From Lentzea indica (GTDB taxonomy: Bacteria > Actinomycetota > Actinomycetes > Mycobacteriales > Pseudonocardiaceae): a stretch of DNA of 39,790 nucleotides. Of the stretch, positions 32,497-39,790 are shown piece after piece. The DNA lies in the NCBI RefSeq assembly GCF_012184385.1, contig NZ_VSRL01000061.1, forward strand, positions 1 to 39,790, written 5' to 3'. A model generated the notes under the pieces. The model saw only the letters and a program-made list of their open reading frames with translations. It did not search any database and was not told the DNA's origin. A program made the position numbers and the translations under genes. Every line of letters begins with the position of its first letter. Positions within the stretch are counted from its first letter, which is position 1.

Positions 32497-34732
32497 ATGC
32501 TTTTGCACCGACGGCGCGCCGCACCGCTCGCTGCAGGCGTCGTCGCCCTGACCTTGGCCGGCAACGGTCTCGTCGTCTCGGCGGCTTCGGCGGCGGCGAC
32601 CCGGTACGAAGCGGAAGCCGCGCCGGCCACCTGTGCCGGCGCGATCGAGTCCAACCACGCCGGCTACTCCGGCAGTGGATTCTGCAACGGAGACAACACA
32701 GTCGACGCGGCGACGCAGTTCACCGTGACCGCGTCCACGGCCGGCACGGCGACCATCGCCGTCCGGTACGCCAACGGCGCAACCGACAACCGCCCCACCG
32801 ACGTGCTCGTCAACGGTGCGGTCGCCCACTCCGGCACCACGTTCGACCCGACCGGCGCCTGGACCACCTGGGGCACAAAGACGTTCACCGTGTCGGTGAA
32901 CGCCGGTACGAACACGATCCGGCTGGACCCCACCACCGCAGCGGGCCTGGCGAACATCGACTATCTCGACCTCGAAGCCGGTGGCGCTCCGCCCGCGGGC
33001 AAGCAGATGGAAGACCTCAACCGCGGCCTGGTCAGCGTGCGCTCCGGATCCGGCAACCTGGTCTCGTGGCGGCTGTTCGGGAACGAGCCGGCCTCGACCG
33101 GGTTCAACGTCTACCGGGGCAGCACGAAGCTGAACGCCGCGCCGATCACCAATTCCACGAACTTCGTGGACTCCGGGGCGCCCGCGGACGCCTCGTACAC
33201 GGTCCGCGCGGTCGTGAACGGGGCGGAGCAGGCGCCGTCCGAGCCGTCGCTGCGCTTCACCGGCGGCAACTACCTGGACGTGCCGATCTCCCGGCCGGGA
33301 AGCAACTACACGGCCGGTGACGCGAGTGTCGGTGACGCGGACGGCGACGGCCAGCACGAGATCTTCCTCAAGTGGGATCCCAGCGACCAGAAGGACAACT
33401 CGCAGTCCGGCCGTACCAGCAACGTCTACATCGACGCGTACAAGCTCAACGGACAGCGGCTGTGGCGCATCAACCTCGGTCGCAACATCCGCGCCGGTGC
33501 GCACTACACCCAGTTCCAGGTCTACGACTACGACGGCGACGGCCGGGCCGAACTGGCGGTCAAGACGGGCGACGGCACCGTTTCGGGCACCGGACAGGTG
33601 ATCGGCAACGCAAACGCCGACCACCGCAACTCCGACGGCTACATCATCACCGGACCCGAGTACCTGACCGTGTTCAACGGGCTCACCGGCGCCGTCATGT
33701 CCACGGTGAACTTCGAGCCGGCCCGCGGCAACATCTGCGACTGGGGCGACTGCAAGGGCAACAGGGGTGACCGGTTCCTGGCGGGCACCGCCTACCTCGA
33801 CGGGCAACGGCCCAGCATCATCATGGGCCGCGGCTACTACGAGAAGAGCACGATCGCCGCCTGGGACTTCCGCGACGGCCGGCTCACCCGGCGCTGGAAG
33901 TTCGACTCCGGCAGCGCCGGCAGGCAGTGGACCGGTCGGGGCACCCACTCACTGTCCATTGCGGACGTCGACCGCAACGGCACCGACGAGATCATCTACG
34001 GCGGTATGACCATCAACGCCGACGGCACCGGCCGGTACACCACCAACTTCTACGCCCACGGCGACGCGTTGCACGTGAGCGACTTCGTGCCCAGCCGCCC
34101 TGGTCAGGAGATCTGGCAGATCCACGAGCAGAGCTCCGGCGCCGCCGCCACCCTGCGGGACGCGAACACCGGTGCCGTCATCATGCAGAAGAACAACACC
34201 TGCAACTGCGAGGGTCCGGCTCGCGTGTGGCCGGTGACGTGTACGCGGCAACCCCGGCGCCGAGTTCTGGGGCAAGGGCACCGGCCTGACGAGCGCGTTC
34301 AACGCCTCCGGCGGCAGCGTCGGACGAGCACCCGCCAGCGCGAACTTCCTCGCGTGGTGGGACGCCGATCCGGTGCGCGAGCTGCTGGACGGCAACCACG
34401 TCGACAAGTACGGCACCAACGGCGACACCCGCCTGCTCACCGGTTCCGGCGCACACTCCATCAACGGCACCAAGTCCACCCCGTCGCTGTCCGGTGATCT
34501 GTTCGGCGACTGGCGCGAGGAAGTCATCCTGCCCCGCGACGACAACGCCGCACTGCGCATCTACGCCACAACGACCCAGACCGACCGGCGGATCCACACC
34601 CTGCTGCACGACCCCCAGTACCGCGTGGCCATCGCGTGGCAGAACACCGCCTACAACCAGCCGCCACACCCGAGTTTCTTCCTCGGCAACGGCATGAGCA
34701 CGCCGCCACGACCGAACATCCACGTCCGCTGA
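32497..34732 (+). pseudogene. CBM35-PL11 rhamnogalacturonan lyase with two apparent -1 frameshifts
   Basis: Translation from ATG 32497 gives a signal peptide (about 1-32), a CBM35 (about 35-165, starting Y-E-A-E-A-A-P) and a PL11 catalytic domain with D-A-D-G-D-G and D-Y-D-G-D-G calcium motifs. It leaves the family sequence after E-G-P-A-R at 34224 and would end at 34497 in a meaningless Arg-rich tail. Homology resumes one frame over as V-A-G-D-V-Y-A-A-T-P (34227-34256), then in the third frame as A-E-F-W-G-K-G-T-G through F-L-G-N-G-M-S-T-P-P to TGA 34732. One G added after 34224 and one after 34256 restores a 745-residue PL11. Both are G losses in short G/C runs, so sequencing error is as likely as decay. 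It sits in the CE12 unit, and its CBM35 resembles that of the GH5 at 15100. Confidence 0.82.
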
Positions 34733-34836
34733 ACCCGGCGGTCAGGCGGGTCGGCGGCACCGACCCGGCTCGTCTGACCACGGCCAAGTCTCTCGCCGCC
34801 AGCTCCGCACACCTCACCACCCTGCAAGGAGTCATC

Positions 34837-35727
34837 GTGTCGATGCAACGACGTTCTTTCCTGAGGCTGAGCACGGTCGCCGCGGCGACCGTGGGTAGCG
34901 CGACCTTGCTCGGTACCGGCCTCGCCAGTGCCGCACCCGCCTGGTCTCTGGGGACCGCGCCGACCACTCCGTTCGCCGTCGGTGTGCGCCAGTACAGCTG
35001 GACGCGCGGCAGCCGCCGGATCAACACCTACGTCTACTACCCCGCCACCGGCACCGCCGGCGGCAGCCCGGTGACGAACGCCCCTACCGCCAACGGTGTC
35101 TTCCCCGTCTACAACTTCACCCACGGCTTCGGCAGCAGCCCGCAGAACTCCCTGTTCATCATCCGTGCCCTGGCCTCGGCGGGCTTCGTCGTCCCCGCCC
35201 CGCACTTCAACCACAACTTCAACGACGTCAACAACGGCAACACCTCCAAGGACGTCTCGCAGGTCCTCACCAACACCCTCGCGCTCAACGCGAGCGGTCC
35301 GCTGGCCGGGCGCATCAACACCAGCGTCGGCGTCGGCGTCTCGGGCCACTCCCTGGGCGGCATGGTCACCCACGGCCTGCTGACCCGCTGGGCCGACAGC
35401 CGGATCGTCTCCGCCAACCCGCAGTCCTGTGTGGACATGGGCAACCCCGCATCGTCGGTCTCCGCAAAGGTCCTGTTCGTGCACGGCGACCGGGACTCGA
35501 CCACGTCGTACTCCTCGGCCCGGCAGGCGTACACGGAGATGAGGTGGCCCAAGGCGTTCCTCACCTTCGTCGGCGGCAGTCACACCAGCTTCTGGAGCGA
35601 CCAGCGCTTCCCCAAGACCGTCGTCGACTGGGCCCGCTGGACCATGTACGGCGACACCGCCGCACGAGACCGCCTGCCCGCCGACGCGGCCGGGGCCAGG
35701 ACCAAGTGGGAAGCCCAACTGGGGTGA
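34837..35727 (+). CDS. Tat-exported alpha/beta-hydrolase (chlorophyllase/dienelactone-hydrolase-like esterase)
   Basis: The 296-residue protein has a twin-arginine signal (Q-R-R-S-F-L-R-L; cleavage near residue 33) and one alpha/beta-hydrolase domain. The nucleophile is Ser172 in G-H-S-L-G-G, the acid Asp218 or Asp220 in H-G-D-R-D-S, and the base His249 in G-G-S-H-T-S-F. F-T-H-G-F-G-S-S provides the oxyanion loop. The fold resembles the chlorophyllase/PAF-acetylhydrolase-type branch; the substrate is unknown, but an ester on pectin or another wall polymer fits the neighbours. GTG 34837 is favoured by AAGGAG six bases upstream; ATG 34843 is the alternative. A strong hairpin follows at 35746. 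Confidence 0.82.
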   Translation: MSMQRRSFLRLSTVAAATVGSATLLGTGLASAAPAWSLGTAPTTPFAVGVRQYSWTRGSRRINTYVYYPATGTAGGSPVTNAPTANGVFPVYNFTHGFGSSPQNSLFIIRALASAGFVVPAPHFNHNFNDVNNGNTSKDVSQVLTNTLALNASGPLAGRINTSVGVGVSGHSLGGMVTHGLLTRWADSRIVSANPQSCVDMGNPASSVSAKVLFVHGDRDSTTSYSSARQAYTEMRWPKAFLTFVGGSHTSFWSDQRFPKTVVDWARWTMYGDTAARDRLPADAAGARTKWEAQLG

Positions 35728-35745
35728 CACGCTGACACGAGACCT

Positions 35746-35775
35746 GCCGGGGCACCACCTGGGCGGTGCCCCGGC
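35746..35775 (+). terminator. Hairpin terminator after the esterase gene
   Basis: A perfect 11-bp stem (GCCGGGGCACC at 35746-35756 and its complement at 35765-35775) encloses an 8-nt loop, 19 bp after the esterase stop. It probably ends the unit that starts near 28900. It also rules out the GTG at 35766 as a start for the next gene. Confidence 0.75.
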
Positions 35776-35816
35776 ATGGCGCCGACAACCCTTCGCAACC
35801 GCATTGGACGGGCTCG

Positions 35817-37334
35817 ATGACACAGTCTTTCCACGAAAATGCCTCACCGCGACGTCGGCACAGACGCCGCACCGCACTGGTCCTCGTCGGCGCGCTGATC
35901 GCGAGCGGCGTCGCAGCAGTGATCGCGGGGCCGTCGGCTCAGGCCGCGGTGATCGACCCGGCGGCCTACTACCAGATCGTGTCGGGGCACAGCGGCAAAG
36001 CCGTCGCCGTCGCAGGCCAGTCGACCGCCGACGGCGCCGTCGTCGAGCAGCGAACCCGTGCCGACGCGGCCGGCCAGCAGTTCCAGTTCGTCGACGCCGG
36101 CAGCGGCTACCACAAGCTCCGCGCCCGCCACAGCGGCAAGGTGGTGGACGTCGCCTCGGCGTCCACCGCGAACGGCGCGAACGTCGTCCAGTGGACCGAC
36201 AACGGTGGCACCAACCAGCAGTTCCGGGTCACCGACACCGACAGCGGGTACGTGAAGCTCATCAACCGCAACAGCGGCAAGGCACTCGACGTGCGAGACC
36301 AGTCCACTGCGGACGGAGCGCGGATCTCCCAGTACACCGACACCGGTGCCACCAACCAGCAATGGCAGCTGGTCCGGGTCGGCGCGGCGCCGAGTTACGC
36401 CGGCTACCTGTTCAGCCACTTCACCGGCGAGGGCTCCTCCACCGGTGAGCAGGTCTACTTCGCCCTCAGCCAGGGCAACGACCCGACGCGATGGCGTCAG
36501 CTCAATGGCGGACGCCCGGTGCTGACCTCGGCCATCGGGACCCGCGGCGTGCGCGACCCGTTCATCCTCCGCTCACCGCAGGGCGACAAGTTCTACCAAA
36601 TCGCCACCGACCTGCGGATGTACGGCAACGGCAACTGGGACCAGGTGCAGCGGACCGGCAGCAAGTCCATTGTGGTCTGGGAGTCGACCGACCTGGTGAA
36701 CTGGAGCGCGCCGCGACTGGCGCGGGTCTCACCGGACGCCGCCGGCAACACATGGGCCCCTGAGGCGTACTACGACGAGGGCCTCGGTCAGTTCGTCGTG
36801 TTCTGGGCGTCAAAGCTCTACTCCCCCAACGATCCGAACCACACCGGCAACACCTACAACCGGATGATGTACGCCACGACGTCCGACTTCCGCACCTTCA
36901 GCGCCGCACAGGTCTGGGTCGACAAGGGTTACTCGACGATCGACTCGACCCTCACCAAGCACAACGGCACCTACTACCGCTTCACGAAGGACGAGCGGGG
37001 CTCGTCGCAGTCTCCGTGCGGCAAGTTCGTCCTCGCGGAGAAGTCGGCGACGATCCTCAACCGCAGCTACTCGTTCGTCGCCGACTGCATCGGCAACAAC
37101 GCGATCAGGCAAGGCGAGGGGCCGCTGGTCTTCAAGTCGAACACCGAGGAACGCTGGTACATGTTCATCGACGAGTACGGCGGCCGGGGCTACGTTCCGT
37201 TCACGACCACCGACCTGACCACCCGGCAGTGGACGCCCGTCTCCAGCTACACCATGCCCGGCCGGCCGCGCCACGGCACCGTCCTGCCGGTCACCCAGGC
37301 CGAGTACGACCGGCTGCTGCAGCGCTGGGGCTGA
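35817..37334 (+). CDS. Secreted GH43-family glycosidase with N-terminal ricin-type (CBM13-like) domain
   Basis: The 505-residue protein has an Arg-rich signal peptide (to about 42), a RICIN beta-trefoil (about 45-195) with repeated S-G-K-x-V/L-D-V and Q-Q-F/W motifs, and a GH43 propeller (about 200-505). Triad candidates are the base Asp in V-R-D-P-F-I, the modulator Asp in T-I-D-S-T-L and the acid Glu in Q-G-E-G-P-L-V-F. GH43 enzymes with this layout usually act on arabinan or related arabinofuranosides; specificity is not readable here. I chose ATG 35817 over an upstream GTG at 35766, which lies in the terminator stem. Separated from the previous gene by that hairpin, it may have its own promoter. 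It is the last gene of the saccharolytic locus. Confidence 0.88.
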   Translation: MTQSFHENASPRRRHRRRTALVLVGALIASGVAAVIAGPSAQAAVIDPAAYYQIVSGHSGKAVAVAGQSTADGAVVEQRTRADAAGQQFQFVDAGSGYHKLRARHSGKVVDVASASTANGANVVQWTDNGGTNQQFRVTDTDSGYVKLINRNSGKALDVRDQSTADGARISQYTDTGATNQQWQLVRVGAAPSYAGYLFSHFTGEGSSTGEQVYFALSQGNDPTRWRQLNGGRPVLTSAIGTRGVRDPFILRSPQGDKFYQIATDLRMYGNGNWDQVQRTGSKSIVVWESTDLVNWSAPRLARVSPDAAGNTWAPEAYYDEGLGQFVVFWASKLYSPNDPNHTGNTYNRMMYATTSDFRTFSAAQVWVDKGYSTIDSTLTKHNGTYYRFTKDERGSSQSPCGKFVLAEKSATILNRSYSFVADCIGNNAIRQGEGPLVFKSNTEERWYMFIDEYGGRGYVPFTTTDLTTRQWTPVSSYTMPGRPRHGTVLPVTQAEYDRLLQRWG

Positions 37335-37349
37335 GCCGCCCTGTGGTGG

Positions 37350-37376
37350 GCCGCGCCGTCGACCAGGCGGCGCGGC
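37350..37376. terminator. Bidirectional hairpin between GH43 and SnoaL-like genes
   Basis: A perfect 9-bp stem (GCCGCGCCG at 37350-37358 and its complement at 37368-37376) with a 9-nt loop. It lies between the convergent stops at 37334 and 37394 and marks the right boundary of the saccharolytic locus. Confidence 0.7.
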
Positions 37377-37393
37377 ACCATCGCCGCCCACCA

Positions 37394-37807
37394 TCACGGG
37401 GTGGCGGCGTCGCGGACCAGCGCGGTGTCGACGAACTGTTCGAACCGGACGATCAACCCGCCACGCACCGTGAAGTGGTGTGCCACCCGAACGTTCAGGG
37501 GCTTGCGAGTCGTCTTGTGGGTCGCGGTGTAGCGGGCCAGGACGACGACGTCCTCGCCGTCCACGACGTAGGTGTCGTCGTGGGCGACCCAGCCGTCCCA
37601 GTCCTGCGCCAGTTTCTCCATCACCTCGCTCGTCACGCCCTCGGGTGTGCGGTAGGTGCCGGCGAGTGGGAAACCGGCCATCTCCGTCCACTCCACGTCG
37701 GGGGCGAGGGTCGCGCGCAGGGCGTTGAGGTCGCCCGCGGCGGAGGCGAGGTACTGGCGCCGGACCACGGCGGCCGGCGCCGTGTCTTCAGCCGGAGTCA
37801 GCCCCAC
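37394..37807 (-). CDS. SnoaL-like / NTF2-fold protein
   Basis: A 137-residue cytoplasmic protein with the cone-shaped NTF2/SnoaL pattern: Y-L-A-S-A-A-G-D-L-N-A-L-R, L-A-P-D-V-E-W and a C-terminal H-H-F-T-V-R-G-G-L-I-V-R-F-E-Q-F-V-D. Such proteins are ligand-binding or small isomerase-type enzymes; no function can be fixed. It starts at a GTG behind GGGAGAG that overlaps the end of the MBL-fold gene by 10 bp, so it is the last gene of a DsbA-MBL-SnoaL unit unrelated to pectin use. Confidence 0.82.
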   Translation of the reverse strand: MGLTPAEDTAPAAVVRRQYLASAAGDLNALRATLAPDVEWTEMAGFPLAGTYRTPEGVTSEVMEKLAQDWDGWVAHDDTYVVDGEDVVVLARYTATHKTTRKPLNVRVAHHFTVRGGLIVRFEQFVDTALVRDAATP

Positions 37808-38604
37808 GTCATCTCTCCCTTCGCGACCTTGGTGCCCAGCGAGGCGGCGATCCGCAGCCCGGCGTCCGGGTAGGCGGCCAACAGGCTTTCCTCGGCCGCT
37901 GCGGCGTTGTCGGCGTCGGCCACGGTCTTCTCGAAGAGCCGCAGGTAGTCGCGAGTGTGCCGGATCGCGGTCGTGTCGGTGGGCGCGCCGGCGACGCGGT
38001 GGCCGGCGACGACGAAGGTGGGGTCGAGCGCTTCAAGACCGTCGAGGAAGCGGAGCCATTCCGCGCGCTCTTCGACACTCGGCGTGTCAGCGGTCCACAC
38101 GTGCAGCCCTTCGAACAGCAGCACACCACCGAGCAGGGCGCGGCCCGCCGGCTCGAAGACGTACCAGGCGCGGTCGCCGAGAGCCTCGCTGCCGCGGCGC
38201 ACCTCGAGTTCGACGCCGTCCACCGTGACCGATGGCGTGGTCAGCGGCGCGATGTCGACCAACCTGGTGGGCAGGTTGGCGCCGAGGTGCGCCCAGGCGG
38301 CCAGCTTCTTCTCATAGGTCTCGCGGATGTGGTCGATGACGTCGGCCGGCGCAACGAACACCGCCTCGGGGAAGGCGTCGGCGACGACCTCTGCACCGAA
38401 GTAGAAGTCCGGGTCACCGGCGGTGATCAGCACGGTGGTCAGCCGTTTGCCGGCGTCGAGGACCTCGGCGACGATCCGGTGCCCGTCGGCCCTGGTGAAG
38501 GCCGCGTCCACCACGACCGCCTCCGTGTCACCCGTGACCAGCGTGCTGGTCTTGTTGAGCGAGCTGTCGGCCGCGTCGATGATCTTGTAGGTGAGGGCGC
38601 TCAT
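37798..38604 (-). CDS. MBL-fold family protein with degenerate metal motif
   Basis: The 268-residue protein has the metallo-beta-lactamase fold order: N-terminal strands with T-E-A-V-V-V-D-A-A, the loop where HxHxDH should lie, then a C-terminal V-V-A-G-H-R-V-A-G. That loop reads L-I-T-A-G-D-P-D-F-Y-F-G, so the histidine ligands are absent and only the two Asp remain. Some relatives have S-H-G-D-P-D-Y-Y-F-G, so loss here may be one step further. It may bind metal differently or not at all. The ATG follows GAAGGAAC, 28 bp after the DsbA-like gene, and its end overlaps the SnoaL-like gene. Confidence 0.8.
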   Translation of the reverse strand: MSALTYKIIDAADSSLNKTSTLVTGDTEAVVVDAAFTRADGHRIVAEVLDAGKRLTTVLITAGDPDFYFGAEVVADAFPEAVFVAPADVIDHIRETYEKKLAAWAHLGANLPTRLVDIAPLTTPSVTVDGVELEVRRGSEALGDRAWYVFEPAGRALLGGVLLFEGLHVWTADTPSVEERAEWLRFLDGLEALDPTFVVAGHRVAGAPTDTTAIRHTRDYLRLFEKTVADADNAAAAEESLLAAYPDAGLRIAASLGTKVAKGEMTWG

Positions 38605-38632
38605 TGCTCTGTTCCTTCGGGATTGTTCGTTG

Positions 38633-39265
38633 TCATTCGGAGAGGGCGAGGTGCCGGTCGATCGCGTCGGTGAGCTGGGTGGCCGTCGACGTGGGACCGC
38701 CGAGCCGGATCACGCCGGTGTCGGTGTGCAGCAACAGGGTCGGGTAGGAAGTGACCCCGAGCCGGGCAGCGCGCGTGAAGTCCTGTGCCGCCGCGGTCCT
38801 GGCTGCGGGCGAGGCGAACCCGGTCACGACCGCGTCCGCGTCCATGCCCTGCTGCTCGGCGATGTGACGGTAGGTCGACGCCTCCGACAGGCTCAGCCCG
38901 TCGAAGTAGAACGCCCGCTGCATCGCCTCCGCCGACTCCAGGGCCCGGCCGGGAGCGGCCGCCCGCAGCGCGGCGAATCCGGTGGCGGCGGCCGTGGAAT
39001 CCATCTTGAAGCGGCCGTCGGCGACGAGCCCGTGGTAGCCGGGTCCGAACTCGACACCGGTCAGCGCGGCGATGCGCGCGTTGGCGCCCGGCACGTACGT
39101 CATGGTGCCGATCGGCGCGACCTGGGCCCCGGTGAACAGGCCCCCGCTCACGACGTCGAGCCGGACCCGCCCGGCGTTGGCGTCGGCGAAGCCGCGGACC
39201 GCCGGGCCGAAGCCGTAGCACCAGCCGCAGCAGGCGTCGAACACATAGGTCAATCTCACTGCCAT
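38633..39265 (-). CDS. DsbA-family thioredoxin-fold protein
   Basis: A 210-residue protein with a thioredoxin fold and an inserted helical domain, as in DsbA/FrnE-like proteins. The redox motif is C-G-W-C (residues about 13-16, in D-A-C-C-G-W-C-Y-G), and the cis-proline loop is V-T-S-Y-P-T-L-L. There is no signal peptide, so it is a cytoplasmic oxidoreductase or isomerase. ATG 39265 places the motif near the N-terminus, as usual; the frame is open further upstream but that part lacks similarity and covers the divergent promoter. It heads a three-gene unit and is divergent from the AraC-type regulator. Confidence 0.87.
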   Translation of the reverse strand: MAVRLTYVFDACCGWCYGFGPAVRGFADANAGRVRLDVVSGGLFTGAQVAPIGTMTYVPGANARIAALTGVEFGPGYHGLVADGRFKMDSTAAATGFAALRAAAPGRALESAEAMQRAFYFDGLSLSEASTYRHIAEQQGMDADAVVTGFASPAARTAAAQDFTRAARLGVTSYPTLLLHTDTGVIRLGGPTSTATQLTDAIDRHLALSE

Positions 39266-39321
39266 GACCAGAAGGCTATGGATCTGGCCTGGGGTTTTCA
39301 CGGTAGCTGCGAGACGTAACA

Positions 39322-39790
39322 TGGTAAAAATGGGAACCACGCTCCCGGACGCCATCCGGCCTGTCCGGTATGCGCCACCGCCCGGTGTGACCGGAGAGAT
39401 CGAGCTCACCTCACTGGCGCGCATGCGGGCACGCGGCGGTCCACGCGAGTTCATCGCACCCCAGCGCCTCGACTTCGACCTGCTGATCCGCGTCGAGTCG
39501 GGCAGCACCGTGCACACCGTCGACTTCACCGGCTACCCGCTCGAACCCGGCGACCTCATCTGGGTGCGCGCCGGGCAGGTGCAGCAGTGGGGCGCCATCG
39601 ACGACATCGAGGGCCCGGTCTTCCTGTTCACCCCGTCCGCGATCGACACCGGTACGTGGGAGCTGATCCGGTCGGCAGGTGTGGTCACCCCCAACCACTG
39701 GGCCACCACCACGGTCGCGGGCACGCCCGCGGCGGCCGCCCTCGACGCCGCGCAGGCCACCGCCGCGACACCGGTACCGTCGGCCGCGAA
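39322..39790 (+). CDS. AraC-type regulator, N-terminal cupin part (3' truncated)
   Basis: An open frame from ATG 39322 (or ATG 39331, in frame three codons on) runs to the right edge. The 156 visible residues form a cupin-type ligand-binding domain: L-L-I-R-V-E-S-G, Y-P-L-E-P-G-D-L-I-W-V-R-A-G-Q-V-Q-Q-W and a following helical linker. This matches the N-terminus of AraC/XylS-type regulators; the DNA-binding part is outside the window. Neither start has a clear ribosome site. It is divergent from the DsbA-like gene and may control that unit. Confidence 0.7.

Noticed and set aside
35766..35816. Upstream GTG start for the CBM13-GH43 gene
   Set aside because: It lies inside the perfect 11-bp terminator hairpin and adds 17 residues before a normal signal peptide; ATG 35817 is preferred.
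1..39790. CRISPR array, insertion sequences, tRNA/rRNA genes, attachment sites
   Set aside because: I saw no regularly spaced repeats, transposase-like frames, tRNA cloverleaf sequences or rRNA segments on either strand.

Overview
The window is high-GC DNA with GTG and TTG starts, Tat-exported glycosidases and many secreted enzymes with lectin or carbohydrate-binding modules. This points to a filamentous actinomycete, most likely of the Pseudonocardiaceae (Lentzea/Saccharothrix-like); the genus is an inference, because there is no marker gene here. Nearly all of the window (about 540-37350) is one large carbohydrate-utilisation locus for pectin, specifically rhamnogalacturonan I (RG-I) and its galactan, arabinan or arabinogalactan side chains.

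Layout. 1-315: end of an unrelated gene, probably a TPR-type regulator. 775-4081 (+): GH53 galactanase and CBM42-GH43. 11825-4170 (-): PL26, PL11, PL9 and GH43, ending at a strong hairpin shared with the convergent + unit. 12023-15065 (+): a frameshifted DUF2264 gene and LacI regulator 1. 21269-15100 (-): LplB/LplC-type permeases, a large lipoprotein binding protein, GH43 and GH5-CBM35. 21440-22447 (+): a D-2-hydroxyacid dehydrogenase. 24458-22449 (-): GH42 beta-galactosidase. 24613-28762 (+): a second ABC importer (binding protein and two permeases) and LacI regulator 2. 28955-37334 (+): a 21-codon ORF, a PETase/cutinase-like hydrolase with a ricin-type lectin domain, GH53, CE12 RG acetylesterase, CBM35-PL11 (doubly frameshifted), a Tat-exported esterase and CBM13-GH43. 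From 37394 on lies an unrelated block: SnoaL-like, MBL-fold and DsbA-like genes (-) and a divergent, truncated AraC-type regulator (+).

How it works (inference from families). Secreted lyases cut the RG-I backbone (PL11 and PL9 probably endo, PL26 exo), CE12 removes acetyl groups, GH53 opens galactan, and GH43 and GH5 enzymes trim side chains. Two importers take up the oligosaccharides and cytoplasmic GH42 releases galactose. No ATP-binding subunit, no GH105/GH88 unsaturated uronyl hydrolase and no rhamnosidase are present, so these must come from elsewhere.

Regulation is the most striking feature. Two operator families divide the locus. AANCGNTT-type sites flank the RG lyase, LplBC and dehydrogenase units and LacI 1. 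A different 16-bp site, CTGTGCACGTTCACAG, occurs in pairs 88-90 bp apart at the GH42/importer divergent promoter and before the PETase-like/GH53/CE12 unit, on either side of LacI 2. Three apparent single-G losses and one TGG-to-TAG change break or trim three otherwise well-conserved genes. They are either real decay or sequencing errors.
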